A stretch of 64,000 nt of DNA from NCBI GenBank assembly GCA_022478985.1, contig JAKSZP010005279.1, positions 62,001-126,000 on the forward strand. Direction: 5' to 3'. The stretch comes from Massospora cicadina. Lineage: Eukaryota > Entomophthoromycota > Entomophthoromycetes > Entomophthorales > Entomophthoraceae. A model generated the notes under the pieces. The model did no database searches. It was not told the origin of the DNA and worked only from the letters and a program-made list of their open reading frames with translations. Position 1 is the first letter of the stretch, and each line of letters starts with the position of its first letter. Shown one piece after another: positions 12,177-21,984 of the stretch. Made by a program: the position numbers and the translations under genes.

Positions 12177-12300
12177 TGTCAGGATTCTTACCAGAATCAG
12201 GGATCTGTGTGTGTCAGACGATGGGAATTAAAACAAATTTGATGAAATAGACGGAACTATTGGGGACAATCCCCAACTAACTTCACGCCCTCTTGATATT
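12177..12300 (+). repeat. Start of probable 3' LTR of element B
   Basis: TGTCAGGATTC at 12177 matches the LTR start of element D (45566) for 11 bases, and lies just after the integrase end, where a 3' LTR should start. Similarity further in is patchy, and the LINE L2 seems to start within about 150 bases. I could not find the remainder of this LTR right of 38.94 kb. Confidence 0.45.
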
Positions 12301-12679
12301 TTGGGATCAACCCCAACTAATACAATCAAATATTACTTGCCCAAAACCCCCTAATACTATGGTCCAAGCCTGATATATGCAGCGATTGAATCCTGTTTGA
12401 AATATGTGACCAGTATGACACAGAATCTCCAATTGGTAATAAGTATAGATCTTAGCTTAGAACACTTAGAGATTTACCAAAAAAACTCCCTGATCTCCCC
12501 TATAGTGATGTTTTGAAGCAAAAAAAGTTATTATCTTTTTGCCATTTACAATTTATACTACCTCTAAATCATTTTAGGGATGATAAATATTTAGGACTTA
12601 ACATTCAAGGAATTTTATTTTGAGTGAGACTTTTTGGAGTGAGAAAACTAAAGCTTATAATTCAACACCTGGGAACTTT

Positions 12680-13240
12680 TGGTCTACTGGCCTCAAAAAT
12701 AAAGGACGAGTGGTATAACAACCCCGCCATCCCACCAATGTGAATCAAATATATTTGCACTGATTTTGACATGGTGGGCTACAAGGCGCATTTCTGTCCC
12801 TTATAGGGGAGCAAGCCTGAGAATCCAGAAAATAATAGCCTCATAGATGAGCAGACTTTTTGTATGATAAAGTTAATGACAACTTTGTTACTTTTAATTG
12901 GAATAATAAGTGTGAACACAAATTCAATGGCCCTATGACTATAAACAACATAAAGTGCAAAAAATTGCTCAATAAGGCAGTGCATAAGTTGATTATGCCA
13001 CCTAAAGTGCACAACAACCTGTGATGCTACCAGAATACTGCACCATGCCCAGCAATAAGCAACTCCAGAAAATCCCATGTGGTAAATAGCCCTGATAAGT
13101 TCTCAGATGCATTTGATCATGATCCACACAATCTATCACGCCATTCTCATAAAAATGGTACCATTGACCTTGCCCATTTACATGATAATCCTACCAGTAA
13201 TCATATTGCTTGTAAGATTATAAAGAATTTTGTCTAAGCC
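12680..13240 (+). pseudogene. ORF1 remnant of LINE L2
   Basis: Near 12.75 kb the plus frame reads ICTDFDMVGYKAHFCP, which lines up with the CCHC knuckle of L1 ORF1 (ICNHCGIIGHKEHACP). The second Cys is now Phe and the His is Tyr. From 12868 to 13239 a polar, Asn- and His-rich frame stays open except for one stop. This corresponds to the low-complexity C-terminal half of L1 ORF1. It would have encoded an RNA-binding protein of the LINE particle. Confidence 0.65.
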
Positions 13241-13379
13241 TTTCCAAAGTAATAGTAAGGATCTCAAACACCTAAAGGTTTTAGATCAAACCAGTGACCT
13301 CAGCCCCAAAGACAATATTTTTATGGATGAGGCTGGCTCAATATATTCAGTCCAGCACTCATAAGGTAGCCTGGGTGAT

Positions 13380-13494
13380 CAACTATAAATAGATTATGCT
13401 CAACGTTACAGGAAACTGAACTTCCACATACCGAGCTAAAAACTGTTTACCTTGTGCAACCCACTTGCAAAATATTGGATCCATAAAACCCATT
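13380..13494 (+). pseudogene. Start of ORF2 endonuclease of LINE L2
   Basis: The codons from about 13392 line up with the first 35 residues of L1 ORF2: an MLN-x-x-G start, a Lys-rich middle, and IHKTH where L1 has IQETH. The catalytic Glu is therefore Lys here. The sequence breaks off at 13494, where element F is inserted, and continues at 32507. Confidence 0.75.
13490..13494. repeat. Left target duplication of element F (ccatt)
   Basis: ccatt at 13490-13494 is repeated exactly at 32507-32511, directly outside the two LTRs of F. A 5-bp duplication is usual for Gypsy integrases. Across it, the LINE L2 sequence continues without loss. Confidence 0.85.
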
Positions 13495-14024
13495 TTTCAG
13501 CATTGTGGATATCAGGGCCAAGTGAAGAAACAGGCTTTGAAGCTGCTCAGAGTTGGATGTAATTAATTTTAATAAGAAATAACAGCAAGAGACCAGGAAC
13601 TATCAGGATGGCCAAAGCTTGCTGAATAACCCCAGTAATGTCCCAGGAATAAGAAGCTTACCTAAAGGTATATAAGCAAAAAACAATAATAGTTTATTTT
13701 ATACTTTTTGATTTTTATAGGGTATGGGGGTTTATCAGGCTCAGTATGCATCCTTTTGGACCAGCAATCAGGATCTCCTTGAGCTCCAGGAAGAGACAGA
13801 GGATGAGACGAATTCCTTTGTGCCATTGAGGTCTTCCTGAAACTCCATGGTTATCTTTTTGTCACCTTGGATTTATATGATTCCAGATCTTTCCTCCTTT
13901 TGTTTTTTATTCAGGGGATTGTGCCTCCGGAAATTCAATATTTTGGAGAAAAGTATTGGTAGGGAGGCGGTATTTGACTTCATTCATATTCAATTTTTCC
14001 ATGTCCACAGTTTGAGTTCCAACA
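13495..14024 (-). repeat. 3' LTR of element F
   Basis: It is co-linear with 31986-32506. Shared blocks include acaggctttgaagc (near 13530 and 32018) and gatctccttgag (near 13772 and 32250). The minus-strand start is TGTTGGAACTC at 14024. The end is TGAAA where the other copy has TGACA. The length, about 530 bp, is close to the other copy (521 bp). Confidence 0.87.
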
Positions 14025-14097
14025 ATGCCCACTTAAGATCCTGTCATAGGGATAAAAAAGCTCTAAGGAATTGCCATTTACCCAGGTTGAATATTAT

Positions 14098-15100
14098 TTA
14101 ATTTTCAACACTAACAATGGAGTATTTCAACCCACATTTATAGAGCCTTATAAGGGCCAGAACAAGAGGTAGTGAGCTTGTTAGTTCTTCTTTTGGGGGC
14201 ATATGATAAAACATCACCAAGTCCCCCAGTTGTATAACAATAGTGAGGATTTTTGTAAGTTGATATGACCAGTCTTCCAAGTTGTGGAATGCACCAAAGC
14301 ATCCTTGGCTAGAGAGTGCAATCAGATAATCTCATCTGTCAAAACTATCATGGTGATCTTAGAAGTCACAGGAGTTGCTAAAATTACCATGGGTTGTAAA
14401 CTAGTTGGTAAGAAGGGTTCCCTGCCATAAAATGCCCTGAAAGGGGTCATCTTTATTACTCAGTGGTAGCTAAACTAACAATCAAGTAAAGCACTCAAGA
14501 GGAAGTGTTCCATCATAATATATTGGTAAAAGTCATCTTTCCCAAAATGTAAACAAAATTGCTATTGAAAGTATTAAAAAATTCATTTGTGAAGGGGTTT
14601 TAGGGTGCTTGAAACTTGGTGAGTATTGAATAAGGCATTTAATTCCTTAACCAAATCTGAAGTAAAATTTAAGCCATTATCAGACAATAGCTCTTGGGCT
14701 AACATGCCAAGTGAAGAGATGCTGATACAGGAATAGGGTGGTTGCCCAGGCATTTGATGTAGGGATAAATTTAGCCTCAATCCATTTAGTAAGGTGATAC
14801 ACAGACAATAAATATATTGATGGCCATGGACTCCTGTAGGCAAAGGATCTATGACGTCAATGCTTACCATGTGAAAAGGGGCTTGAGGCGCAATAATTGA
14901 TTTTGAAATCTCAGATTGGCTTTGTCATGCTGGCGACAAGTGATAATTACATCCAGAAATTTATTAATTGAGTTGAGCATTCCATCCTAGCAGGGTTGAG
15001 ATTTCACCCATAGGTAGGTTTTTTGTACTGCATCATGCCCAGTGATAGTATGACCTTCCATACGACCTCAGTCCAATCTAATGGCCAAATGTAGGTATGC
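14098..15100 (-). pseudogene. Integrase remnant of element F
   Basis: The frame at 14583-14870 holds the first Asp region (SIDVIDPLPTGVHGHQY) and the second (LLSDNGLNFTSDLV), so one strand of the active site is still readable. The C-terminal part at 14098-14280 (LGDLVMFYHMP) corresponds to LGDLILFYLP near 52.58 kb in element D. The part carrying the Glu, near 14.4-14.58 kb, is frame-broken. Product and location match the family of B, C1 and D. Confidence 0.83.
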
Positions 15101-15299
15101 CATTTCTTATTTACTAATTTTATACAGCATTCCATCAGTTATCTGGGTATTAACCACTCAACGCATGAGCTCAATTAGGATTTCAGAGGTTTCTAATGGT
15201 CGTAAATTAGAACGTCATAGGAGATCATATAAGTGGTCCTCTTTGGGGGTAAAACATTCAGAACTGGCAATTGTGAAAGAAAGTCAGCATATTGGTGTA

Positions 15300-16640
15300 T
15301 TGCTTGGTTATTACCAAATTGAGAAACTGTAATTTTGAAATTGTAGGGCCCACTGAGCTAGATGGCCATCAGGGTCCCACATCTGTTGTAGCCATAAAAT
15401 AGAGGCTTGATTAGTTAAAATTGTGAAGTGCGTTCCATAAAGGAATGGGCGGAAATGTTTAGAGGCGAGGATCACAGCCAAACACTTGCATTTGATGATG
15501 CTATAATTTTGCTCAGCTTTAGACAGAGTCTTTTCTTAGTATGCATTAGGATAATCTACTTGATTGATGTCATGTTGCACCAGGATGACACCAATGGAAA
15601 CATCGCTAGCATTAGTGAAGAGCAAGAAAGCCTTATCAAAGCTGGGGTGCTTCAGCACAGGAGTTTTAGTTGCAGATAGTCATGTTGCATCAAAGGTCTG
15701 CTATTGCAATAACTTCCAATGTAAAGGCACATTATTCTGTAACAGATAGATTTATGGGTTCCGCAAGTTCAGCAAAATGAGGTATAAATTGGCGTTAGTA
15801 ACTCACCATTTCCAAGAAAAACTGAATGTCCTGCAAAATTCTTGGTGGAGACATCTTATGTATAGCTGTGACCATATCCAGAAATGGTCAGACTCCTTCT
15901 TTTGTACCTTGCAGCCCAAAAACACCAACTCTCGTTGGGAAAGGCGCACTTGAAAGGCTTCTATTTTAAAAACGATGTTCTTAGGCTCTCAAAGTCTTGC
16001 CACAGATATTCAAGATGGGAGCCAAAAGCTTGGAAAAGGCATTAATATAAAAATATACCATGACTCAGGACATTTTAAATCCCCTAGAATGCCATCCATG
16101 GCTCGTTGGAATGTAGCAGGGGCATTGCATAGCCTCTGCGGCATTTGAGTAGGGTCAAACAATCCCGCTTTAGCAATAAGAGCGCACTTAGCTCAGTCTT
16201 TAGGGCTAGGTTTATCTGCCAGTACCTGCCGAGAAAGTTCATGCTGAGAAGAACTACTAACCATCCAGCATCTAAAGGGAATTATCAATCCTGGGTAAGG
16301 GATAGCCGTCTTTTCAGGTGAATGGGCTTAATTAATAATAATATATCACCACATGATGGCGGCCATCTTTCTTCTTCACCTGGAGCAGGGGCGAGGCCCA
16401 AGGATCTGAAAAGGCTTCAATAGGCCAGCATTTAGAATTTGTTCCAACACAAATGCTTCTTGTTCTTCTTCCACCTTACATTTTTTATAAGGCTTTATCT
16501 TATGGGCATACATATCCTTTATCCACTCAATCTTTTACTCCATTCAATTTCTATAGCTGTAGGGTCCAGAGGAAAAAATGTTGTGATATTTAACTGAAAG
16601 TCTTTCTGCGCCTTTTGTTGAGCGTCAGTAAGATACAGGT
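15300..16640 (-). pseudogene. Reverse transcriptase and RNase H remnant of element F
   Basis: On the minus strand, RT is recognised by MPQRLCNAPATFQRAMDGIL near 16.13 kb. The catalytic box after it is destroyed. RNase H follows near 15.3-15.65 kb, with LLFTNASDVSIGVILVQHD (first Asp now Asn) and a C-terminal LYGTHFTILTN. The start of the RT reading is near 16.5 kb. Multiple stops. Confidence 0.82.
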
Positions 16641-16999
16641 TGATGTTATGATTAATGGTGGCTATAGTAGGAAGGTCTTATTGCCCCAAATCCAAAGGGT
16701 ACCAATTTTATGTACGCTATGTAACTTGTCACCAGGCAGAAGCCAAACCTAATCTATAGGATCCTTTATCCTTAAGACACAAGGAGTTAGGGTAAGATTA
16801 CTTAGAAAAGAGATGGAATTTGGATAGGCCAAAGCTAAAATGCCTGGTAAGGGCAATATCTCCTCAATGGATGGATTATCTACCACACAATTCTAGAATA
16901 TGTCCAGGAGTGATGTGTACTTAAATTCATCATCCACAATAAGTCGATCCTGAGCTAGTACTAAACCTGAGATGGAGTGACCAAAGGCATTCCTTATTG

Positions 17000-17410
17000 A
17001 GCTTTGCCAGACAAGGCTTCAAGAGTATATTTAGAGTTGAGATAACAGCCTTCAAGGTTACGCCACAGCATTGAGCTACAGCCGCAACCTGGGATTCTGA
17101 CTGAGCGACTAGGTCCTGGATATTACTTAATTGGGATCAAGAAGTGTCTTCTTCAGGTTAAGTTAAGGTAGGTCCAGGAGAACCAAGAGTGTTGGGCCCT
17201 GGGGGATAGGAGGCCCAGCTTCCCCTTGAAGACTGGGAGGTCCTTTCAATCCAAGTGGCCACAGGAAGGCCAATGTTCCCAGGTGGCACCATTAATCCCA
17301 GGTGCCCTATAGACCCATAATCCCCCGATGCCCATGGATTCCAGTGGGCCTTGTGGTCTGAGGGACCTTGGTAACCTGGGGTCTCTTTGGGGACAGCATG
17401 ACCTTGCACT
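17000..17410 (-). pseudogene. Gag remnant of element F with collagen-like Gly-X-Y stretch
   Basis: The minus strand from 17409 to about 17160 encodes Gly- and Pro-rich triplets spread over three frames through indels, for example GPPSLQGEAGPPIPQGP near 17200 and GIHGHRGIMG near 17320. Spacing of three residues between glycines is kept inside each frame piece. Left of it, 17000-17157 is a helix-rich part matching element B gag after its own PGP codons. Nucleocapsid and protease do not follow; RT starts about 0.4 kb later, so the gag C-terminus is deleted. It resembles the gag starts of C1 and D. Confidence 0.7.
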
Positions 17411-17644
17411 CCTGGATGCGCTTGTTGTAATAGTTCCTTAAATTGCCCAAAACATGTTTCTATTGTTCTTTGAGGCTGGAATTATGATCCAAGAGCAAAT
17501 TGATAGTCTGTCTGACCTGAAGGTAAGCTTTAGTTACAGCGGCGTCGCTTGGTTCATAAGTTGAATTCTTAAGTATTCAAAGGCTCCTTCACCCAGTAAT
17601 ATCATCTAGCATCAAATTTTATTAATTAAGCATCGATTTATGGG
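17410..17644. other. Leader or gag N-terminal region of element F, no clear frame
   Basis: This lies between the collagen-like part of F and the insertion point of C1. I see no frame I can name. It continues in sequence with 31425 onward once C1 is set aside. Confidence 0.4.
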
Positions 17645-17649
17645 AATAG
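17645..17649. repeat. Left target duplication of element C1 (aatag)
   Basis: aatag here is repeated at 31420-31424, directly outside the two LTR edges of C1. The match is exact over 5 bp. Confidence 0.8.
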
Positions 17650-18123
17650 TTTAGGCTTTAAAGTTCTCTTGACTGTAGTGAGGTTTAGAATGAACTTGAA
17701 ACTGTAAAACTAGCAGAGAGGTCAATGAAGATGAAAAGATGGGTGAAGTAGACTACTTAATTGAGCTAAAAGATCTTAATTTAGATAGGGTGCATGGGGA
17801 AATGGTGCTGAGGGAACCCACATGGCCCCATATGATCAGGTTCTTTTACATCCTTCCTGATTGACCGCCTGGTTGACGCCCTCAAAGTTCTTCATCGTCC
17901 TCATGACCTCAATGTTGGGAGTTGCACCTTTTGAGATAAGGAAAGTGGAGATTCAAATACTAGAAGGCATCCCCATCGATTCTCATGCACATGGTGATTC
18001 CTGATTAAATTTCCCATCAGTGCCTTCAAGGACAGGTTTTAACGTAAGGGATCAAGCGTCAACTTATTGAGGCTTGATTCAGGAATAGGAATTTTAACTC
18101 ACGCAAAATCTCAAATCCTGACA
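17650..18123 (-). repeat. 3' LTR of element C1
   Basis: It is co-linear with 30947-31419; shared blocks include cttcatcgtcctcatgac (near 17893) against cttcgtcatcctcatgac, and gttgcaccttttgaga. The minus-strand start TGTCAGGATTTGAGA at 18123 matches the LTR start of element D. The outer end reads TTTAGG where the 5' copy has TGTCAG. Confidence 0.87.
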
Positions 18124-18199
18124 ACGTCTAACTCAAGATCCTGTCAGAAGGAGTATAAAGCTTTAGATATCAGCAATGTAATCGAATAGCCACTATCCT

Positions 18200-19320
18200 T
18201 GATTGATTTCAACAATTGATTATTCAGTGTTCAACTTATGAATGACCTTGTATGCTTTGACCAAAGAATGGCAAACTTATTCTGCTGTCATTTAGGTTGA
18301 TGGCGATAAAAGAGGATTAGGTTACCTATTCAAAAATTAGTAAGTAATGTCATTTGACATCAAAATGGGATATCTCTATTACTGTAGTGGTTACAATTCA
18401 CTGAGTTGTGAGGTCTTGAAGCTGGGCAATCTCATTAGCTAAGGACCCCATTATCATATTGGATTTCTCAGATATGAAGGTAAAGAGTAGAGGCTGAACA
18501 ATGCTTGGCAGCTGAGAGGCATGCCCATATAGAGTTTTGAAGTGGGACATTTGATTAATCAATGGTAACTTATTTTGGTAAGCGAGCAAAGTACTGGTTA
18601 GATAGTGTTTCCAGCGTGTAGGGTCAAAGGCAGCCATCTTCTGCAAAATAAAAAAAATGTTCCATTAGCACATTCCACCACCCCATTAGTTGAGGGACCA
18701 TATGGGTCAGTGAAGCTTTGGCAAAGTCCCAAAAAGCGAAGTTAGTTCTTGGACTACCTGTGAATTAGAATTTAGATTATTGTACAAAAGTAAAATCTGT
18801 GGGCATCCTTGATGAGTGAAAATGGATTGGATAGGAAATAGGGCCATGGCTTTTGTGGTGGCAGCCAGAACAGATATTGCTTTTACCCATTAAGTCAATT
18901 GGTCCACAGCTTATAGGGCATCTATGGCTGTGTAACCCAGTGGGCAATAGTATCCATACATTGATGCTGACAATATTAAATGTACTTGATGGAGCCACAA
19001 CTGAATTTTGGTACTGAGGACTAGCCCAATATCGGGTTTGGAAGTCCTGCAGGCCCCTAGAAACTTTCTGGTAGTCTCAACCATACTATCTCAATAGGAG
19101 CACTTCCTTAGCCATCTATAAGTTTTTTCACTGCCCTGTGCCCCATGGTCATGAGTCTTTCAAGAATAAAATTAATTTGTAAAAAAAGGAGGATATGAGG
19201 GAGCTAATTATTATCAACTTATTTATACAACATCCCACTTTGATTTTTGTATCCTAGTCATCTTCTTTAGTCTGGTTTGTAACTCAGGATTTTCCAATTC
19301 CCATCGCTAGGCTGGACAAT
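18200..19320 (-). pseudogene. Integrase remnant of element C1
   Basis: The frame at 18398-18646 (KMAAFDPTRWKHYLTSTLLAYQ, cut here to key parts) matches 52267-52449 of element D nearly residue for residue in places. It is the C-terminal half of the core. The frame at 18777-18998 carries the first Asp region (NIVSINV, with Asp now Asn, then LLPTGLHSHR). A region near 19.1-19.3 kb should hold the HHCC zinc domain, but it is too broken to read safely. Confidence 0.8.
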
Positions 19321-19399
19321 TAGATCATATACTCTTTCTTCTCTAGGGTTAAGGCGGCTAGTACAAGCATTTTTGAAAGACTGTCAGCATTCTGATGAA

Positions 19400-20445
19400 T
19401 TGCTCCTATGCAATAGACAATGGTAAAAAGTAGTTCTGTAGCATTAATTCACTTCTTGCTAACAGGCCGTCCATGTCCTTCATTTGCTGCAACCATCAGA
19501 GTGAGAAATTATCCGTGTTGACGATGAAATAGGAGCCATATAGGTAGGGCCAAAAATCTTTTTTGCCAAAAAAGCCAGGCACTTGCGCTAATAAACAAAT
19601 TATTTTCGTTTTTCTTGTTTATGATCTTGATAAAGTAAGCACTGAATGGTTGACCTGATATTCATCATGCTGGGCTAGGATAGCCCTGATTTATGTCGCT
19701 AGCTTAAAAAATAGCAAAAAATGCCTGGTCAAAACATGGATGAACTAAAATAGGTATAGTACAAAGAGCAGTCTTTAGAGCATTAAAAACCTGTTTTTAT
19801 TCAGGCCGCCACTTAAAAGTTACATTCTTTTGTAGAAGGTAGACCACGAGTCTATCTAAGTTGCAAACTGATTGAGTGAACTAACAGTAATACCCACCAT
19901 GCCAAGGAACACTTAGATATCCCTAAGGCTCTGAGGGCGGACATTTTCTTAATGGAAGCAACTTTATCTAGGATAGGCTGAATTCTATGCTTTAAGACCT
20001 TGTGTATTAGGAATTCCATTTTATATTGAAAGAAAGAGAACAGCAATGACTTGAGATTTATCAAGGCCTTTCTAAGACAATTAAAGGCTTCCTGGAGATG
20101 TTCCATGTGGCCTTTAAAGGTTTGCAGAAGACAGTGATGTCATTGAAGTCACAAGGACACAGGATAGCCTTATATCCCCCACGATCCCGTCCATGTTGCG
20201 TTAAAAGGTGACGGGCTCGTTGCAAAGGCCTGAGGCATCCTAGGTGACTCAAATAACCCCTCATTGGCTATGAGCATGCATTTGGATTGATCTTAAGGTG
20301 CTAGCTCCACTTTTTAATATCTGCTAGTGAGATTCATTGTGGAAAATATTCTGACCTGGCAAGCAAGCGGATAGAGTCATTCAACTTGGGAAAGAGGTAA
20401 ATGTCCTTCTTAGTAATGGAGGTAAGCCTTTGATTTTACATTACT
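19400..20445 (-). pseudogene. RT (3' part) and RNase H remnant of element C1
   Basis: Right at the L1 insertion the minus strand continues RT with SITKKDIYLFPKLNDSIRL near 20.4 kb. Then come MPQAFATSPSPFNATW near 20.23 kb, a ruined catalytic box (DFNDIT) near 20.14 kb, and the thumb region at 19852-20106. RNase H is spread over 19.4-19.8 kb in several frames. The 5' part of the same RT is at 25.71-26.5 kb, beyond L1. Confidence 0.8.
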
Positions 20446-20460
20446 ATATGATGACTGCCA
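20446..20460. repeat. Left target duplication of LINE L1 (15 bp)
   Basis: atatgatgactgcca occurs here and exactly again at 25693-25707, directly after the L1 3' end. This length is typical of target-primed reverse transcription. Removing L1 and one copy restores the C1 RT reading through a DGSH segment. Confidence 0.92.
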
Positions 20461-20546
20461 ATAATAGCTTTTCTTTCTTGTAACAATCACTTTAGTTACT
20501 ACGATTCAATTTGAACAGCAAATTTGGATAATCACACACAGGAAAG

Positions 20547-21922
20547 ATGTGCGACTTTAATAACAAAAATAATACAACATGGGCGAGCGTCGCAGCAAGT
20601 GGTGCGCTTAACGGTGCAACTAAGGGCAAGAAACGCCCTGGAGGGGACCAGGAACCCAATCTGCAAAGAAATCGCAAACTCAGACACCATCTGGGTTTAT
20701 GGTATTTACTGTAAAGCACGCGCAATACATGTACATCCAATTCAACCAATTTTTGTCAAAGGTGGAACATGGGATCAGACTCTTCCTTGAGGATGAGTCA
20801 CCAACCCTGTGGGAGAAAACATGTGAGGCACAGCCCTCACTTTCCCTCACGCGGTGTATGTAGCCACCAACAACATGGGACGCGGCTGGATTGATATTGG
20901 TTTTGAAACAGCTGATGAAGCCAATGCCGCAGCAAAAATCTGCGTGGAAATTTCCCTCCCTGAGGGCAAAAAAATTGTGCGCACAGCGTGCACCATATGG
21001 AACAAAGCAAAAACTTTGTTCATCTCCTTTGACTCGCTCCCCACCAACCTTCCTCGTAAGGTAATCAAGGGGGAGCTCCGCAAAGGTCTTGTGGCCTACG
21101 GAGAAATCCAACAACTTGAATTACAGTGATTTCGCTTAATGCCCAACCTGTGCACGAGCAAAGCTATTGCTGTAATCAACCCCTTCCCAGAAGTGGAAGA
21201 GGATTTATCCAGAATTCCCCGCATGCAGCAGAATTTCACTTTGAAGATGGGGGCCAGTCAGCTGCATTCCAAGTTACACCGGAATGCGCACCACCCATTT
21301 GCAACCACTGTGGCATAATAGGCCACAAGGAACATGCATGCCCTGTAAAAGAGGGCTTAATGGAAAATGATTTTGTGAATAAGCTATGGATGAAGATAAT
21401 GAAAACTTCGCCAAAATGTCTGATGGCCACCACCCATTCCGCTGGGGTGAAGATGGACTATACTCCATTGTGGACCCAGTTACAAGTAAACAGCGTAAAG
21501 CAGCACAAAAAGCCCACAAGAGAGCAGCAGCTGAAGCGGCGGCACACGCGGAATCCATTATTAACCATGGACAAATTCAGGATATTTCAGATATTCACCG
21601 AACCAACCAATCAAAACAATATGCCCAGGTCAAAAATTTTCACAGTAACCAGACTGAGCCACAAAGCGTCATCAGTCATGCACATATTGAGGAACAATGC
21701 AACCGCAATTTGGGTGAAAATGCAGTGCACAATGCAACAAAGTTGAACCTCAAAAATATAAATCCAATCAACAACCTGCATCAAATCAACATGAGACCTG
21801 TGCAGGAAAAGTTGATGCAAATGCAAAAAACCGCAATTCCCTTGAATCATTGGGTCAGATCAAGGGAACCAACAATGGCAGTGAAAGAGTTGGAGTACAG
21901 ACGCGGAGCATGGCCAAAATGA
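20547..21922 (+). pseudogene. ORF1 of LINE L1 (RNA-binding protein), frameshifted
   Basis: The likely start is ATG at 20547 (MCDFNNKNNTTWASVAASG), which gives an N-terminus rich in Asn, Ala and Gly. The shifted frame at 20524-20790 runs alongside, showing an early indel. At 20854-21129 lies a folded domain (GRGWIDIGFETADEANAAAK, then AYGEIQQLELQ) with an RRM-like feel. At 21300-21341 is an intact CCHC knuckle, CNHCGIIGHKEHAC (C-x2-C-x4-H-x4-C). The C-terminal part at 21386-21922 is basic, Ala-rich, then Asn/Gln-rich. At least three frameshifts. It would coat the LINE RNA in the cytoplasm. Confidence 0.85.
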
Positions 21923-21984
21923 GCCGCGGTGGGATAGGACCAGAGGGTCCTCCCAACCGCTCCTGAGGCGCCACGGGCACCTCA

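Larger units (their letters stand above)
7224..12300 (+). mobile_element. Element B: Ty3/Gypsy element, 5' end outside window, 3' end interrupted
   Basis: Plus-strand remains of gag, protease, RT, RNase H and integrase follow each other in Gypsy order from 7224 to about 12.1 kb. A probable 3' LTR starts at 12177. Protein remnants match elements D, F and C1 more closely than A. The left part, including the 5' LTR, was separated by the insertion of A at 7223 and lies outside the window. The right part seems interrupted by LINE L2 from about 12.3 kb. All frames are broken. Confidence 0.8.

Noticed and set aside
13495..14024. A segmental duplication shared with 31986-32506
   Set aside because: TG-type ends, exact ccatt duplication outside both copies and Gypsy coding sequence inside show that these are the LTRs of element F.
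17158..17409. The single 83-codon frame as a full-length collagen-like protein
   Set aside because: Gly-X-Y spacing switches between three frames here, so the one open frame is only partly meaningful.
17650..18123. One LTR shared by F and C1 in a tandem array
   Set aside because: The aatag duplication flanks C1 only, and F has its own, different LTR pair, so C1 is nested in F.
21611..21850. Minus-strand frames within L1 (also at 22453-22898 and 22950-23193)
   Set aside because: Shadows of ORF1 and ORF2; no motifs.
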